Position numbers and translations under genes: made by a program
The notes under the pieces: generated by a model
What the model was told of the DNA's origin: nothing
Database searches by the model: none
What the model saw: the letters and a program-made list of their open reading frames with translations, nothing else
NCBI RefSeq assembly: GCF_018332655.1
Contig: NZ_BOQL01000021.1
Span: 248,001 to 312,000, forward strand
From: Actinoplanes auranticolor
GTDB lineage: Bacteria; Actinomycetota; Actinomycetes; Mycobacteriales; Micromonosporaceae
Reading direction: 5' to 3'
Length of the DNA: 64,000 nt
In this document: positions 8,527 through 16,627 of the stretch, one piece after another
Layout of the letters: the number at the start of each line of letters is the position of its first letter
How positions within the stretch are numbered: the stretch's first letter is position 1

Positions 8527-9611
8527 CGCGACCCGGCGATGATCGACCTCGCCGGTGGCACGGCCGGGCCCGGCCCGCCGGTCGTGCCGCGGGCGGGGGA
8601 GGTGCTCCGGCGCCGGCGCTGAGTCGTCGACTGACGGACGACCAGGCGGACCGGGAGGACCAGCGGGGTGCCGCTGGGCCGGGTGCCGTGCCACACCGCG
8701 ATGCAGTTGCGCACCCCGGTGAGGCCCATCCGGTACAGCGGCGCCGCGATCGTGGTCAGCTGCGGGTTGATCAGCTCGTCGTAGACGATGTTGTCGAAGC
8801 CCACCACGCTGACGTCGTGCGGGACCATGACACCCAACTTGTGCAGCCCGTTCATGATGCCGATGGCCAGCATGTCGTTGTACGCGAGCACCGCCGTCGC
8901 GCCCAGCTCGGCCACCCGCCGCGCCGCGCTCAGCCCGGCCAGCACCGTGGGCTCGTTCGGGCCGATGCGCCGCACCTCGAGCGGCAGCTGGGCCGCCGCC
9001 TCCCGCAACGCCCGCCAGCGCACCCCGTCGGCCCAGCTGATCTCCGGGCCGGCCACGTACAGCACCGTGTCGTGGCCGAGGGCGCACAGGTGCTCCACCG
9101 CCTGGCGGATCCCGCGCTCGTTGTCGTTCACCACGCAGCTCGCCTCGGGGATGATCCGGTTGAGCAGCACCACCGGCTTCTGCTTGGCCATCATCCGCAG
9201 CGCCGAGTCGCTCATCCGGGAACTGGCGATGACGATGCCGTCGACCTGCTCCATCTCCCGCTCGATGGTCTGCCGCTCCACCTCGGGCGACTCGTTGGTG
9301 TGCAGCAGGACCAGCTGGTACCCGGCCTCGCGGGCGGCTTCGTACCCGCCCTTGATGATCTCGCCGTAGAACGGGTTGGTGACGTCGGCGATGACCAGCC
9401 CGATCGAGCGGTGCGTGGCCCGGCCGCCGGGCTGCTGGCCGTTGAGCGGGCCGGAGCGGTACCCGAGGCGTTCGGCCGCCTGGAAGATCTTCTGGGCGGT
9501 CTCGGCGTGCACCCGGCCCGGCCGCGAGTAGGCCCGGGACACGGTGGAGGCGGCCACGCCGGCTTCCCGCGCGACGTCGTAGATCGTCGGGCGTCGCCCC
9601 ATGCCGCTCAT
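8523..9611 (-). CDS. LacI family transcriptional regulator of the sugar locus
   Basis: A 362-residue LacI/GalR repressor: N-terminal helix-turn-helix TIYDVAREAGVAASTVSR and a periplasmic-binding-protein-like effector domain beginning IGLVIADVTNPFYGE. I chose ATG 9611; ATG 9602 (MGRRPTIYDV) is equally possible and a farther upstream extension reads like noise. It is convergent with the catabolic run and followed on its 5' side by the larE-B-C operon. It probably senses the imported sugar or an intermediate and binds the boxes at 1371-1426 and 12411-12426. Confidence 0.88.
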   Translation of the reverse strand: MSGMGRRPTIYDVAREAGVAASTVSRAYSRPGRVHAETAQKIFQAAERLGYRSGPLNGQQPGGRATHRSIGLVIADVTNPFYGEIIKGGYEAAREAGYQLVLLHTNESPEVERQTIEREMEQVDGIVIASSRMSDSALRMMAKQKPVVLLNRIIPEASCVVNDNERGIRQAVEHLCALGHDTVLYVAGPEISWADGVRWRALREAAAQLPLEVRRIGPNEPTVLAGLSAARRVAELGATAVLAYNDMLAIGIMNGLHKLGVMVPHDVSVVGFDNIVYDELINPQLTTIAAPLYRMGLTGVRNCIAVWHGTRPSGTPLVLPVRLVVRQSTTQRRRRSTSPARGTTGGPGPAVPPARSIIAGSR

Positions 9612-9627
9612 CGTAGGCCGGGTCCGG

Positions 9628-10860
9628 TCAAAAGACGCCGGTCCGGTATTCACGGCTGTCGTGGTATGCGGCGCCGACGACCAGGCCCGCCGCGGCCGCG
9701 GCCGCGGCGGCCTGGTGCAGGACCAGCCGCTCGGGCCGGTCGAGTCGGCGGGCCGCCGCGGCGACGTCGTCGAACTCGGGCATGACCTGGGTGATGACGC
9801 CGTCCCGGTGGGCCACCTTCACGGCGACCGTGCCGCCGTCCAGCTCGATGTCGACGAAGGTCCGCGGGACGGCGTAGCGGTGCAGCGCCTGTTCGCGGAC
9901 GCCCAGCGTGCTGGTGTCGCGGAGCATCCGGTCGCGCAGCACACCGGCGCGCTCCGGCCGGCACAGCACGCTCAGGGTATGCGCGGGACGGCCCTTCTTC
10001 ATGACGATCGGTACGAGCCACGCGTCGGCGGCACCGTCGGCCAGCAGCCCGGCCAGCACCCCCGGCCACAGCCGCGGGTCGAGGTCGTCGACGTTGGTCT
10101 CCAGCAGCATCATCGGCTCGGCGGGCTCCGCGGTCGTCAGCACGCCCACGAGCACGCGGACCACGTTGGCCCGCCCGGGGGTGTCCCGGCCGCCGGCGCC
10201 GGCACCGACCTCCTGGACCGCCATGGCCGGCAGGTCCTCGCAGGCGGTCGCGAGCGCCCGGATCACCGCCATCCCGGTCGGGGTGGCCAGCTCGCCGGAA
10301 CCGCCGGCCCGGACGCGCCAGCCGCGGGCCAGCTGGGCCACGGCCGGCACGGGCACGGGCAGGTCGCCGTGGCCGGACCGGACCCGGCCCGAGCCGACCG
10401 CAACCTCACCGGCGGACACGGTCGTGATGCCGAGCTCTGCCAGAGCGGCGCAGACACCGACCACGTCCGCGATGGAGTCCAGCGCGCCCACCTCGTGGAA
10501 GTGCACCTCGTCGACCGGTATGCCGTGCACCCGGGCCTCCGCGTCGGCGAGCCGGGCGAACACCGCGCCCGCCCGGTCACGGACCGGGCCGGCCAGGGCG
10601 GCATGGGCGAGCAGGTCGCGGATGCCGGGGAAGGTGCGGTGCGGCGGGTCGGCCACCAGGGGCTGCGCGTCGACCTTGAGTGCCCGCAGCCCGGCCCGGG
10701 TCACGGTCGTCGCGGTGAGCTGGATGGAGCCGGGGATCACCGCGTCGACCGCCCGCTGGACGGCGGCGAGCCCGGCGCCCGCGTCGACGAGGGCACCGAG
10801 CAGCATGTCGCCGGCCACGCCCGCCGACGCGTCGATCCACGCGTGCCGGTCCGGGCTCAC
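9628..10860 (-). CDS. larC: Nickel-pincer cofactor biosynthesis protein LarC
   Basis: LarC inserts nickel into the sulfurated pyridinium mononucleotide to finish the nickel-pincer nucleotide used by LarA-type racemases and epimerases. The 410-residue product has the family N-terminus DASAGVAGDMLLGALVDAG and the HFHEVGALDSIADVVG region. It is one continuous frame; in Lactobacillus plantarum the protein is made by programmed frameshift from larC1/larC2, so no frameshift is needed here. It starts at GTG 10860 in a GTGA overlap with larB. Confidence 0.92.
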   Translation of the reverse strand: MSPDRHAWIDASAGVAGDMLLGALVDAGAGLAAVQRAVDAVIPGSIQLTATTVTRAGLRALKVDAQPLVADPPHRTFPGIRDLLAHAALAGPVRDRAGAVFARLADAEARVHGIPVDEVHFHEVGALDSIADVVGVCAALAELGITTVSAGEVAVGSGRVRSGHGDLPVPVPAVAQLARGWRVRAGGSGELATPTGMAVIRALATACEDLPAMAVQEVGAGAGGRDTPGRANVVRVLVGVLTTAEPAEPMMLLETNVDDLDPRLWPGVLAGLLADGAADAWLVPIVMKKGRPAHTLSVLCRPERAGVLRDRMLRDTSTLGVREQALHRYAVPRTFVDIELDGGTVAVKVAHRDGVITQVMPEFDDVAAAARRLDRPERLVLHQAAAAAAAAGLVVGAAYHDSREYRTGVF

Positions 10861-11531
10861 GCGTCGTCCGCCGGGGCGGCGATCTGGGCGGCGAGGTGGC
10901 CGGCGCCGTACCCGTTGTCGATGTTGACCACCGCGACGCCGGGTGCGCAGGAGTTGAGCATGGCCAGCAGCGGGGCCAGCCCGCCGAAGGCGGCGCCGTA
11001 GCCCACGGAGGTCGGCACGGCCACCACCGGCGCGGCGACCAGACCGGCGACCACGCTGGGCAGGGCTCCGTCCATCCCGGCCACCACGACCACGACCCGG
11101 GCCCGGCGCAGCAGGTCGAGCTGGCCCAGCACCCGGTGCAGGCCGGCCACGCCGACGTCGACCACCAGCTCGGTACGGCGGCCCAGGTAACGCGCGGTCT
11201 GCAGAGCCTCCCGGGCGACCCGCAGGTCGGAAGTGCCGGCCGCGACCACCGCGACGAGCCCGCCGGTGGTCTCCGGGGGCACGGGCGGCCAGGCGACCAG
11301 GGCCGCCTCGGTGTCGTGGAGGGCGTCGGGCAGCTCGTGCAGGATCGCCTTGGCGTGCGCCGGGGCGGCCCGGGTGAACAGGGTGACCACGTCGGGGCGC
11401 GCGCGTACCGCGGCGGCGATGGCGGCGACCTGCTCCGGGGACTTGCCCTCGCAGTAGACCGCTTCGGGATAGCCGCGCCGCGCGGTGCGGTCGAGATCCA
11501 GCCGCGCGAAGCCGGACAGCTCGTCAGACAT
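10857..11531 (-). CDS. larB: Nickel-pincer cofactor biosynthesis protein LarB
   Basis: LarB carboxylates and hydrolyses nicotinic acid adenine dinucleotide to pyridinium-3,5-biscarboxylate mononucleotide, the first committed cofactor step. The 224-residue product has a PurE-like C-terminal half (TSVGYGAAFGGLAPLLAML) and the GTSDLRVAREAL segment typical of the family. Its ATG lies inside the end of larE (8-nt overlap), and its stop overlaps larC, so the three genes are one operon read right to left. Confidence 0.92.
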   Translation of the reverse strand: MSDELSGFARLDLDRTARRGYPEAVYCEGKSPEQVAAIAAAVRARPDVVTLFTRAAPAHAKAILHELPDALHDTEAALVAWPPVPPETTGGLVAVVAAGTSDLRVAREALQTARYLGRRTELVVDVGVAGLHRVLGQLDLLRRARVVVVVAGMDGALPSVVAGLVAAPVVAVPTSVGYGAAFGGLAPLLAMLNSCAPGVAVVNIDNGYGAGHLAAQIAAPADDA

Positions 11532-12345
11532 CGCCGGCCCGGACCAGCGGCAGGGTGAAGGCGCCGGACTGCACGCCGGTCAGGTCGACGGTGACGAAGC
11601 GGAAGCCCGCCGCCACGACGGCGTCGCGAATCGCGGTGCGCAGGGGATCGGTGACGGCCCGTGGGAGGTCCTCGGGCGGCAGTTCGACGCGGGCGATGTC
11701 GCCGTGGTGGCGTACCCGCAGGTCGGCGAAGCCCAGCCGGCGCAGAGCCGCCTCGGCCCGGTCGATCTGGTGCAGCTTGCCGGGCACGACCTCGGCGAAG
11801 TGCGGGATCCGGGACGCGAGGCAGGGTGCGGCCGGTTTGTCCGCGCACGGCAGCCCGAGGTCGCGGGCGATGCCGCGTACCGCTGCCTTGTCGAGCCCGG
11901 CGTCCGCGAGCGGCCGCAGCACCCGGTGCTCGACCGCGGCGCGCGAACCCGGGCGGTCCGGCCGGCGGGCGTCGTCGGCGTTCTCGCCGTACGCGACGGC
12001 GTCCAGCCGGTGCGCGGCCACGACCTCGTCGGCGATCACGGTGAACAGCTCGTCCTTGCAGTGGAAGCAGCGGTCCGGCCCGTTCGCCCGGTACGCCGCC
12101 CGGTCACCCTCGTGGGTGTGCACCTCGACGACGGCGACACCGATGTGGGCGGCGACCCGGTGGGCGGCGGCGCGTTCGTCGGCGGCGAGGCTGGGGGAAA
12201 CGCCCAGAATCGGCACGACTTGATCGCGGCCCAGCGCCCGGACCGCCAGGGCGAGCAGGACGGACGAGTCCACCCCGCCGGAGAAGGCGACGCCCAGCCG
12301 GCCGATCCCGGCGAGCCGGTCGGCGACGGCAGCCGCACCGATCAT
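11524..12345 (-). CDS. larE: Sacrificial sulfur transferase LarE
   Basis: LarE adenylates the pyridinium carboxylates and donates sulfur, classically from its own cysteine. The 273-residue product has the PP-loop SGGVDSS at residues 22-28, a CFHC pair at 93-96, and Cys175 in APCLASRIP, close to the sacrificial Cys176 of the L. plantarum enzyme. Start ATG 12345 has GGAAGGA 6 nt upstream; an in-frame extension to 12672 runs through the operator and is not used. First gene of the larE-B-C operon. No LarA homologue is visible in this window. Confidence 0.92.
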   Translation of the reverse strand: MIGAAAVADRLAGIGRLGVAFSGGVDSSVLLALAVRALGRDQVVPILGVSPSLAADERAAAHRVAAHIGVAVVEVHTHEGDRAAYRANGPDRCFHCKDELFTVIADEVVAAHRLDAVAYGENADDARRPDRPGSRAAVEHRVLRPLADAGLDKAAVRGIARDLGLPCADKPAAPCLASRIPHFAEVVPGKLHQIDRAEAALRRLGFADLRVRHHGDIARVELPPEDLPRAVTDPLRTAIRDAVVAAGFRFVTVDLTGVQSGAFTLPLVRAGDV

Positions 12346-12410
12346 GGAGTGTCCTTCCGGCGGAGGGAATGTCCGGTCCGCCACCCATTCCATGGGTCCG
12401 CGCCGAGCCT

Positions 12411-12426
12411 TGGCAAGCGATTGCCA
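12411..12426. promoter_or_regulatory. LacI-type operator in front of the lar operon
   Basis: TGGCAA-GCGA-TTGCCA is a 16-bp site with perfect 6-bp arms, 66 nt upstream of larE. The form is that of a LacI-family operator, and it shares GCAA and GATTGCC with the box at 1414-1425. It lies between the 3' end of the leftward reductase gene and larE, so the natural target is the leftward lar operon. Confidence 0.7.
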
Positions 12427-12452
12427 GAAGTTGTGGTGCTGCCGGCCGGGGG

Positions 12453-13421
12453 TCAGCCGCCCTCCGAGGAATGACCGGGGAAGAGGTGGGCGCCGGGATC
12501 GATGACCACGGCCGCGTTGTTCACGGCGGTGGCCGCCTCGCCGAAGCCCGTGGCGATGAGCCGGACCTTGCCCGGATAGTCCACGATGTCGCCCGCGGCG
12601 AACACCCGCGGCAGGTTGGTCGCCATGGTGCTGCTCACCACGATGTGACGGCGGTCCAGCTCCAGCCCCCAATCCGCGAGCGGGCCGAGATCCGCGGTGA
12701 AGCCCAGCGCGGCGACCACGGTGTCGACCGGGATCCGGCTGGTGCCGGCCCGGTCGACCGCGACGTCCGCATGCGTCACCGCCCCGGCGCCGTGCAGGGC
12801 CGTGACCTGCGCGTTCACCAGGATGGTCACGGGAAGTTCCTGGACCCGGGCCACCGTGGCGGCGTGCGCCCGGAAGCGGTCACGCCGGTGCACCAGAGTG
12901 ACCGAACGCGCCACGGAGTGCAGGGCGAGTGCCCAGTCGAAGGCCGAGTCGCCGCCACCGACGATGAGCACGTCCCGCCCGGCGAGGTCGGCCGGTTGCG
13001 GCACGAAGTAGACGATCCCCGCACCGGTATACCCCTGGGCGGCGGGCAGCGGACGCGGGGTGAAGCTGCCCAGGCCGCCGGTCACGATGACCGCACCGCA
13101 GCCCAGGTCGCTGCCGTCGGCGAGGTGCAGCGCCGGGAGCCCGTCGCGGTACGACAACTTCTCCGCGCGTACCCCCAGCAGATAGTGCGGCGCGAACGGC
13201 GCCGCCTGGGCGACCAGATTGGTGACCAGGTCGCGGCCCTTGATCGACGGCAGGCCGGCGACATCGAAGATGTCCTTCTCCGGGTACAGGGCGGTGATCT
13301 GCCCGCCCGGTTCCGGCAGCGTGTCGACCACCGCCACGGTGAGCCCGCGGAAGCCCGCGTAGTACGCGGCGAACAGCCCGGTGGGCCCGGCCCCGATGAC
13401 GGCGACATCGACCTCACGCAT
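12453..13421 (-). CDS. Ferredoxin/flavodoxin-NADP+ reductase, thioredoxin-reductase-like type
   Basis: A 322-residue FAD-dependent reductase. The FAD-binding motif VIGAGPTGLFAAYYAG is at the N-terminus, the NADP-binding motif VGGGDSAFDWA is near the middle and AAGDI marks the second FAD contact. The redox CxxC of thioredoxin reductase is absent, which fits the YumC-type ferredoxin-NADP reductases. ATG 13421 has GAGAGGGG about 8 nt upstream. It lies upstream (5') of the lar operon on the same strand but is separated by the operator. Electron partner not visible. Confidence 0.87.
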   Translation of the reverse strand: MREVDVAVIGAGPTGLFAAYYAGFRGLTVAVVDTLPEPGGQITALYPEKDIFDVAGLPSIKGRDLVTNLVAQAAPFAPHYLLGVRAEKLSYRDGLPALHLADGSDLGCGAVIVTGGLGSFTPRPLPAAQGYTGAGIVYFVPQPADLAGRDVLIVGGGDSAFDWALALHSVARSVTLVHRRDRFRAHAATVARVQELPVTILVNAQVTALHGAGAVTHADVAVDRAGTSRIPVDTVVAALGFTADLGPLADWGLELDRRHIVVSSTMATNLPRVFAAGDIVDYPGKVRLIATGFGEAATAVNNAAVVIDPGAHLFPGHSSEGG

Positions 13422-13475
13422 ACCGGTCCGCCCCTCTCCAGCGCCCGACCGCTCCCCGTGACGGTAACCCCTTGC

Positions 13476-14369
13476 TCATCCCTTGCGGCCCTGAGTGGCC
13501 ACGCCTTCGACGAAATAGCGCTGGCACAGGAAGAAAGCGATGATCATGGGTACGGTGGTGAGCACCGCACCGGCCAGCACGACCTCCCACTGCGCCTCGC
13601 CGGCCTGGCCGAACTGGTCGAGGATCGACTTCATGCCCCGGGGCATCGTGAACAGGGCGGGATCACGCAGGTAGATGAGCGGCTTGAGCAGGTCGGACCA
13701 GCTCGCCCGCAGCTCGAACACGAAGGCGACGATGAGCGCCGGCTTGCACAGCGGCACCGCGATCCGCCAGAACAGCCGCCAGTAGCCGGCTCCGTCCACC
13801 CGGGCCGCCTCGAACAGCTCGCGGGGCACGCCGAGGAAGAACTGCCGGATCAGGAAGATGTAGAACGCGCTGCCGAACAGGTTGCTCGCCCAGAGCGGCA
13901 CCTGCGTGGCGGCCAGGCCCAACTCGTTCCAGATGAGGTAGGTCGGGATCATCGTGACCGCGCCGGGCAGCATCATCGTGCCGATCACCGAGGCGAACAG
14001 CAGGTTGCGCCCGGGGAAGCGGAAGTACGCGAAGCCGAACGCCACGATCGCACTCGACACGGTCACCGCGGCGGCCGCCGCCAGCGCGACCACGACGCTG
14101 TTGACCATCCAGGTGAACACCGGCGCCGCCGACCAGATGGTGGCGTAGTTCTCCGGCGCCCAGTGCCGCGGGACCAGCACGTTGTCGAAGACCTCCGGCC
14201 GCGGTTTCAGCGACGCGCTGACCAGCCAGGCGAACGGGTACACGAAGACCACGGCGGCGGCCGAGAGGGCTGTCCACAGCACCCACCGGTGCCGCTGCCG
14301 GCGTCCGGAGTGCCGGGGCGCGCCGGTGTCCACGGGGGCGCGGGCCTGCGGCTCCTGCAGGGCGGTCAT
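13476..14369 (-). CDS. Sugar ABC transporter permease (MalG type), second importer
   Basis: A 297-residue inner-membrane permease with about six hydrophobic segments and docking loop EAARVDGAGYWRLFWR. Last gene of a leftward run of binding protein, MalF-type and MalG-type permease; its ATG is 4 nt after the stop of the gene at 14374. Like the first importer in the window, this one lacks its own ATPase gene. Confidence 0.9.
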   Translation of the reverse strand: MTALQEPQARAPVDTGAPRHSGRRQRHRWVLWTALSAAAVVFVYPFAWLVSASLKPRPEVFDNVLVPRHWAPENYATIWSAAPVFTWMVNSVVVALAAAAAVTVSSAIVAFGFAYFRFPGRNLLFASVIGTMMLPGAVTMIPTYLIWNELGLAATQVPLWASNLFGSAFYIFLIRQFFLGVPRELFEAARVDGAGYWRLFWRIAVPLCKPALIVAFVFELRASWSDLLKPLIYLRDPALFTMPRGMKSILDQFGQAGEAQWEVVLAGAVLTTVPMIIAFFLCQRYFVEGVATQGRKG

Positions 14370-14373
14370 GGCC

Positions 14374-15273
14374 TCACTCGCTCTCGTAGTAGACGAAGCG
14401 CCGGCTGAGCCGGACCTGGACCAGCGTGATCAGCACGATGATCAGGAACAGCAGCCAGGCCAGCGCTGACGCGTAGCCCATGTGCAGGAACTGGAACGCC
14501 TGCTGGAACAGGTAGATGACGTAGAACAGGGCGGCGTCGTTGCCGTACGTCTGCTGGTTGGCGCTGCCGAAGAAGGCGGTGTAGACCTCGTCGAAGGTCT
14601 GCAGCGAGCTGATCGTGTTGATGATCAGCGTGAAGAACAGCGCCCCGCTGATCATCGGCACGGTCACCGCCCGGAACCGGGCCCACGGTGACGCGCCGTC
14701 CATCTCGGCCGCTTCGTAGAGGTCGCGCGGCACGTTCTGCAGCGCGGCCAGGTAGATGATCACCGTGCTGCCCAGGCTCCAGGCGCTCATCAGCACGAGG
14801 CCGGGCTTGATCCACGGCCCGTCGGAGGTCCAGTCGGGCCCGTTGATCCCGACCCACCCGAGCATCTCGTTGATCAGGCCGATCTGGCCGTTGAACAGCA
14901 GCAGGAACAGCACTCCCACGGCCACCTTCGGGGTGATCGTCGGCAGGTAGAAGATCGTCCGGAAGAAGCCGGCCGACCGGCGCCCGGCCCGGGCCAGCAG
15001 CATGGCCAGCCCCAGCGCCACGGCCATGGTCAGCGGCACGTGCAGCACGGTGTAGAACATCGTGTTGGCCAGGCTGGTGCGCACCTTCGGATCGGCCAGC
15101 AGCATCCGGTAGTTCTCCCCGCCCACGAAGGCGGTGCTGGTCAGCACGTCGTAGTCGGTGAAGGACAGCACCAGGCTGGCGACCATCGGTCCGGCCAGGA
15201 ACACCAGGAACCCGACGATCCACGGCGACAGGAAGCCGTACGCGGCCCAGGTCTCGCGGCGGCGCACCGTCAT
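14374..15273 (-). CDS. Sugar ABC transporter permease (MalF type), second importer
   Basis: A 299-residue membrane subunit with hydrophobic segments from WAAYGFLSPWIVGFLVFLAG onward and the docking loop YEAAEMDGASPWARF. I chose ATG 15273 (MTVRRRETWAA), 1 nt after the binding-protein stop; the longer frame to 15357 would lie inside the upstream gene. Works with the permease at 13476 and the binding protein at 15275. Confidence 0.9.
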   Translation of the reverse strand: MTVRRRETWAAYGFLSPWIVGFLVFLAGPMVASLVLSFTDYDVLTSTAFVGGENYRMLLADPKVRTSLANTMFYTVLHVPLTMAVALGLAMLLARAGRRSAGFFRTIFYLPTITPKVAVGVLFLLLFNGQIGLINEMLGWVGINGPDWTSDGPWIKPGLVLMSAWSLGSTVIIYLAALQNVPRDLYEAAEMDGASPWARFRAVTVPMISGALFFTLIINTISSLQTFDEVYTAFFGSANQQTYGNDAALFYVIYLFQQAFQFLHMGYASALAWLLFLIIVLITLVQVRLSRRFVYYESE

Positions 15274-15274
15274 C

Positions 15275-16627
15275 TCAGGAGCCGCTGTTGGCTTTGTCCA
15301 GAGCCGCCTGTGCCTGTTGCTGGGCCTGGGCCAGTGCTTCGGCCGGTTGCTGCTCACCGGCGAGCACCCGGTTCACCGCGTCCTGCCAGGCCGCCTTGAA
15401 CTCCTCACCGGCGGCCAGCGCCGGCTCGGAGAACCCGGCCTCCTGCGTCTGCCGGACTGTCTGCACGGCGGCGTCGAATCCGGCGTGGCCGGTGGGCTTC
15501 ACGACGTCTCTGAAGATCACCTCATCGGCCCTGATGTTGCCGGTGAACAGGCCGGTGAACGGCGCGCCCTCGGCCTGGCGGGCCGCCGCCCGCGCCTTCG
15601 CGGCCGCGATCCAGCTCGCGGTGTCGGTCATCGTCTTGATCCACTTGCAGGCCTGGGCCGGGTGCGCGCTCTTCGCCGGGATGGCCCAGGCATTGCCGGT
15701 GATCCAGTCCACCGGCTGCCCGTCGACGCCGCGGAACGGGGCGACGGTCAGCTTCACGTCGGGGGAGCTCTCGCCCAGCACGCTCAGGTAGAAGTCCTCC
15801 ATCGGGAAGGCCCCGAGCTGATTTGTGGCGAACTGGTTCTTCGCGCCGAAGAAGTCGAAGGAGTCGCGGAAGGACTTGAACGTGGCCCAGCCGCCCTGCG
15901 CGTTGATCAATGCGACGGTGAAGGTGAGTGCCTCGACCACCTTCGGATCCGTCAGCTGCGCGGTCCGGCCGTCCGCGCTGACCAGCGAGCCGCCGTTGGC
16001 GCGGGCCCACATCGGCAGGAACTCGGGGATCTTCGGGTCGAAGCCGATCCGGGACAGCTTGCCCCCGCGCATCGCGGTGAGCTTCCTGGCGGCGGCGGTC
16101 AGGGCCGGCCAGTCGGCGGTGCTGAACGCCGCGGGATCCAGCCCGGTCTCGGCGAAGGCGGTGTCGTTGATCATCAGGACCCGGTTGTTGTAGAACTCCG
16201 GCAGGCCGTACAGCGTGCCGCCGAGGGTGGCCTCGGTGACCGCGGCCGGGCGGAACTGTCCCAGGTCGATCTTCTCGCGCTCGACGCAGTCGGTCAGCGG
16301 CAGGATCGCCTTCTTGACCGCGTACGTGCCGAGCAGCCGGCGTTCCATGTAGACCAGGTCCGGTGGGCTGCCCGAGGCCACCGCGGACAGGAACTGCTGG
16401 GCGCTGAAGCTGCCCTCGGACGCCTTGGCGCTGCTGGGGGCGATCGCGGCGTTGGCCGCGTCGAACCGCGTCTTCGCGACCTCGTCGCCGGTGCCGAAAC
16501 CCATCATGGTCAGGGTCACCGTGGCGTTGCCGGACTCTTTGCCGGAGCTGCCGACCCCGCCACAGCCGGCCGCCATCGCGACCACGAGGGCGGCGCTCAC
16601 TGCCGCCCGGATCGATCGGATGAACAT
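15275..16627 (-). CDS. ABC transporter substrate-binding lipoprotein, second importer
   Basis: A 450-residue family 1 solute-binding protein with a lipoprotein signal (MAAGCGG, lipobox Cys near residue 22). The mature domain carries typical segments such as YGLPEFYNNRVLMIN and PMEDFYLS. ATG 16627 is preceded by AGGAG with 7-nt spacing. A strong promoter/operator lies 35-65 bp upstream. Substrate unknown; family members bind mono- or oligosaccharides. Confidence 0.9.
   Translation of the reverse strand: MFIRSIRAAVSAALVVAMAAGCGGVGSSGKESGNATVTLTMMGFGTGDEVAKTRFDAANAAIAPSSAKASEGSFSAQQFLSAVASGSPPDLVYMERRLLGTYAVKKAILPLTDCVEREKIDLGQFRPAAVTEATLGGTLYGLPEFYNNRVLMINDTAFAETGLDPAAFSTADWPALTAAARKLTAMRGGKLSRIGFDPKIPEFLPMWARANGGSLVSADGRTAQLTDPKVVEALTFTVALINAQGGWATFKSFRDSFDFFGAKNQFATNQLGAFPMEDFYLSVLGESSPDVKLTVAPFRGVDGQPVDWITGNAWAIPAKSAHPAQACKWIKTMTDTASWIAAAKARAAARQAEGAPFTGLFTGNIRADEVIFRDVVKPTGHAGFDAAVQTVRQTQEAGFSEPALAAGEEFKAAWQDAVNRVLAGEQQPAEALAQAQQQAQAALDKANSGS

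Noticed and set aside
12346..12672. N-terminal extension of LarE
   Set aside because: It runs through the operator and the neighbouring gene; a strong ribosome-binding site precedes ATG 12345.
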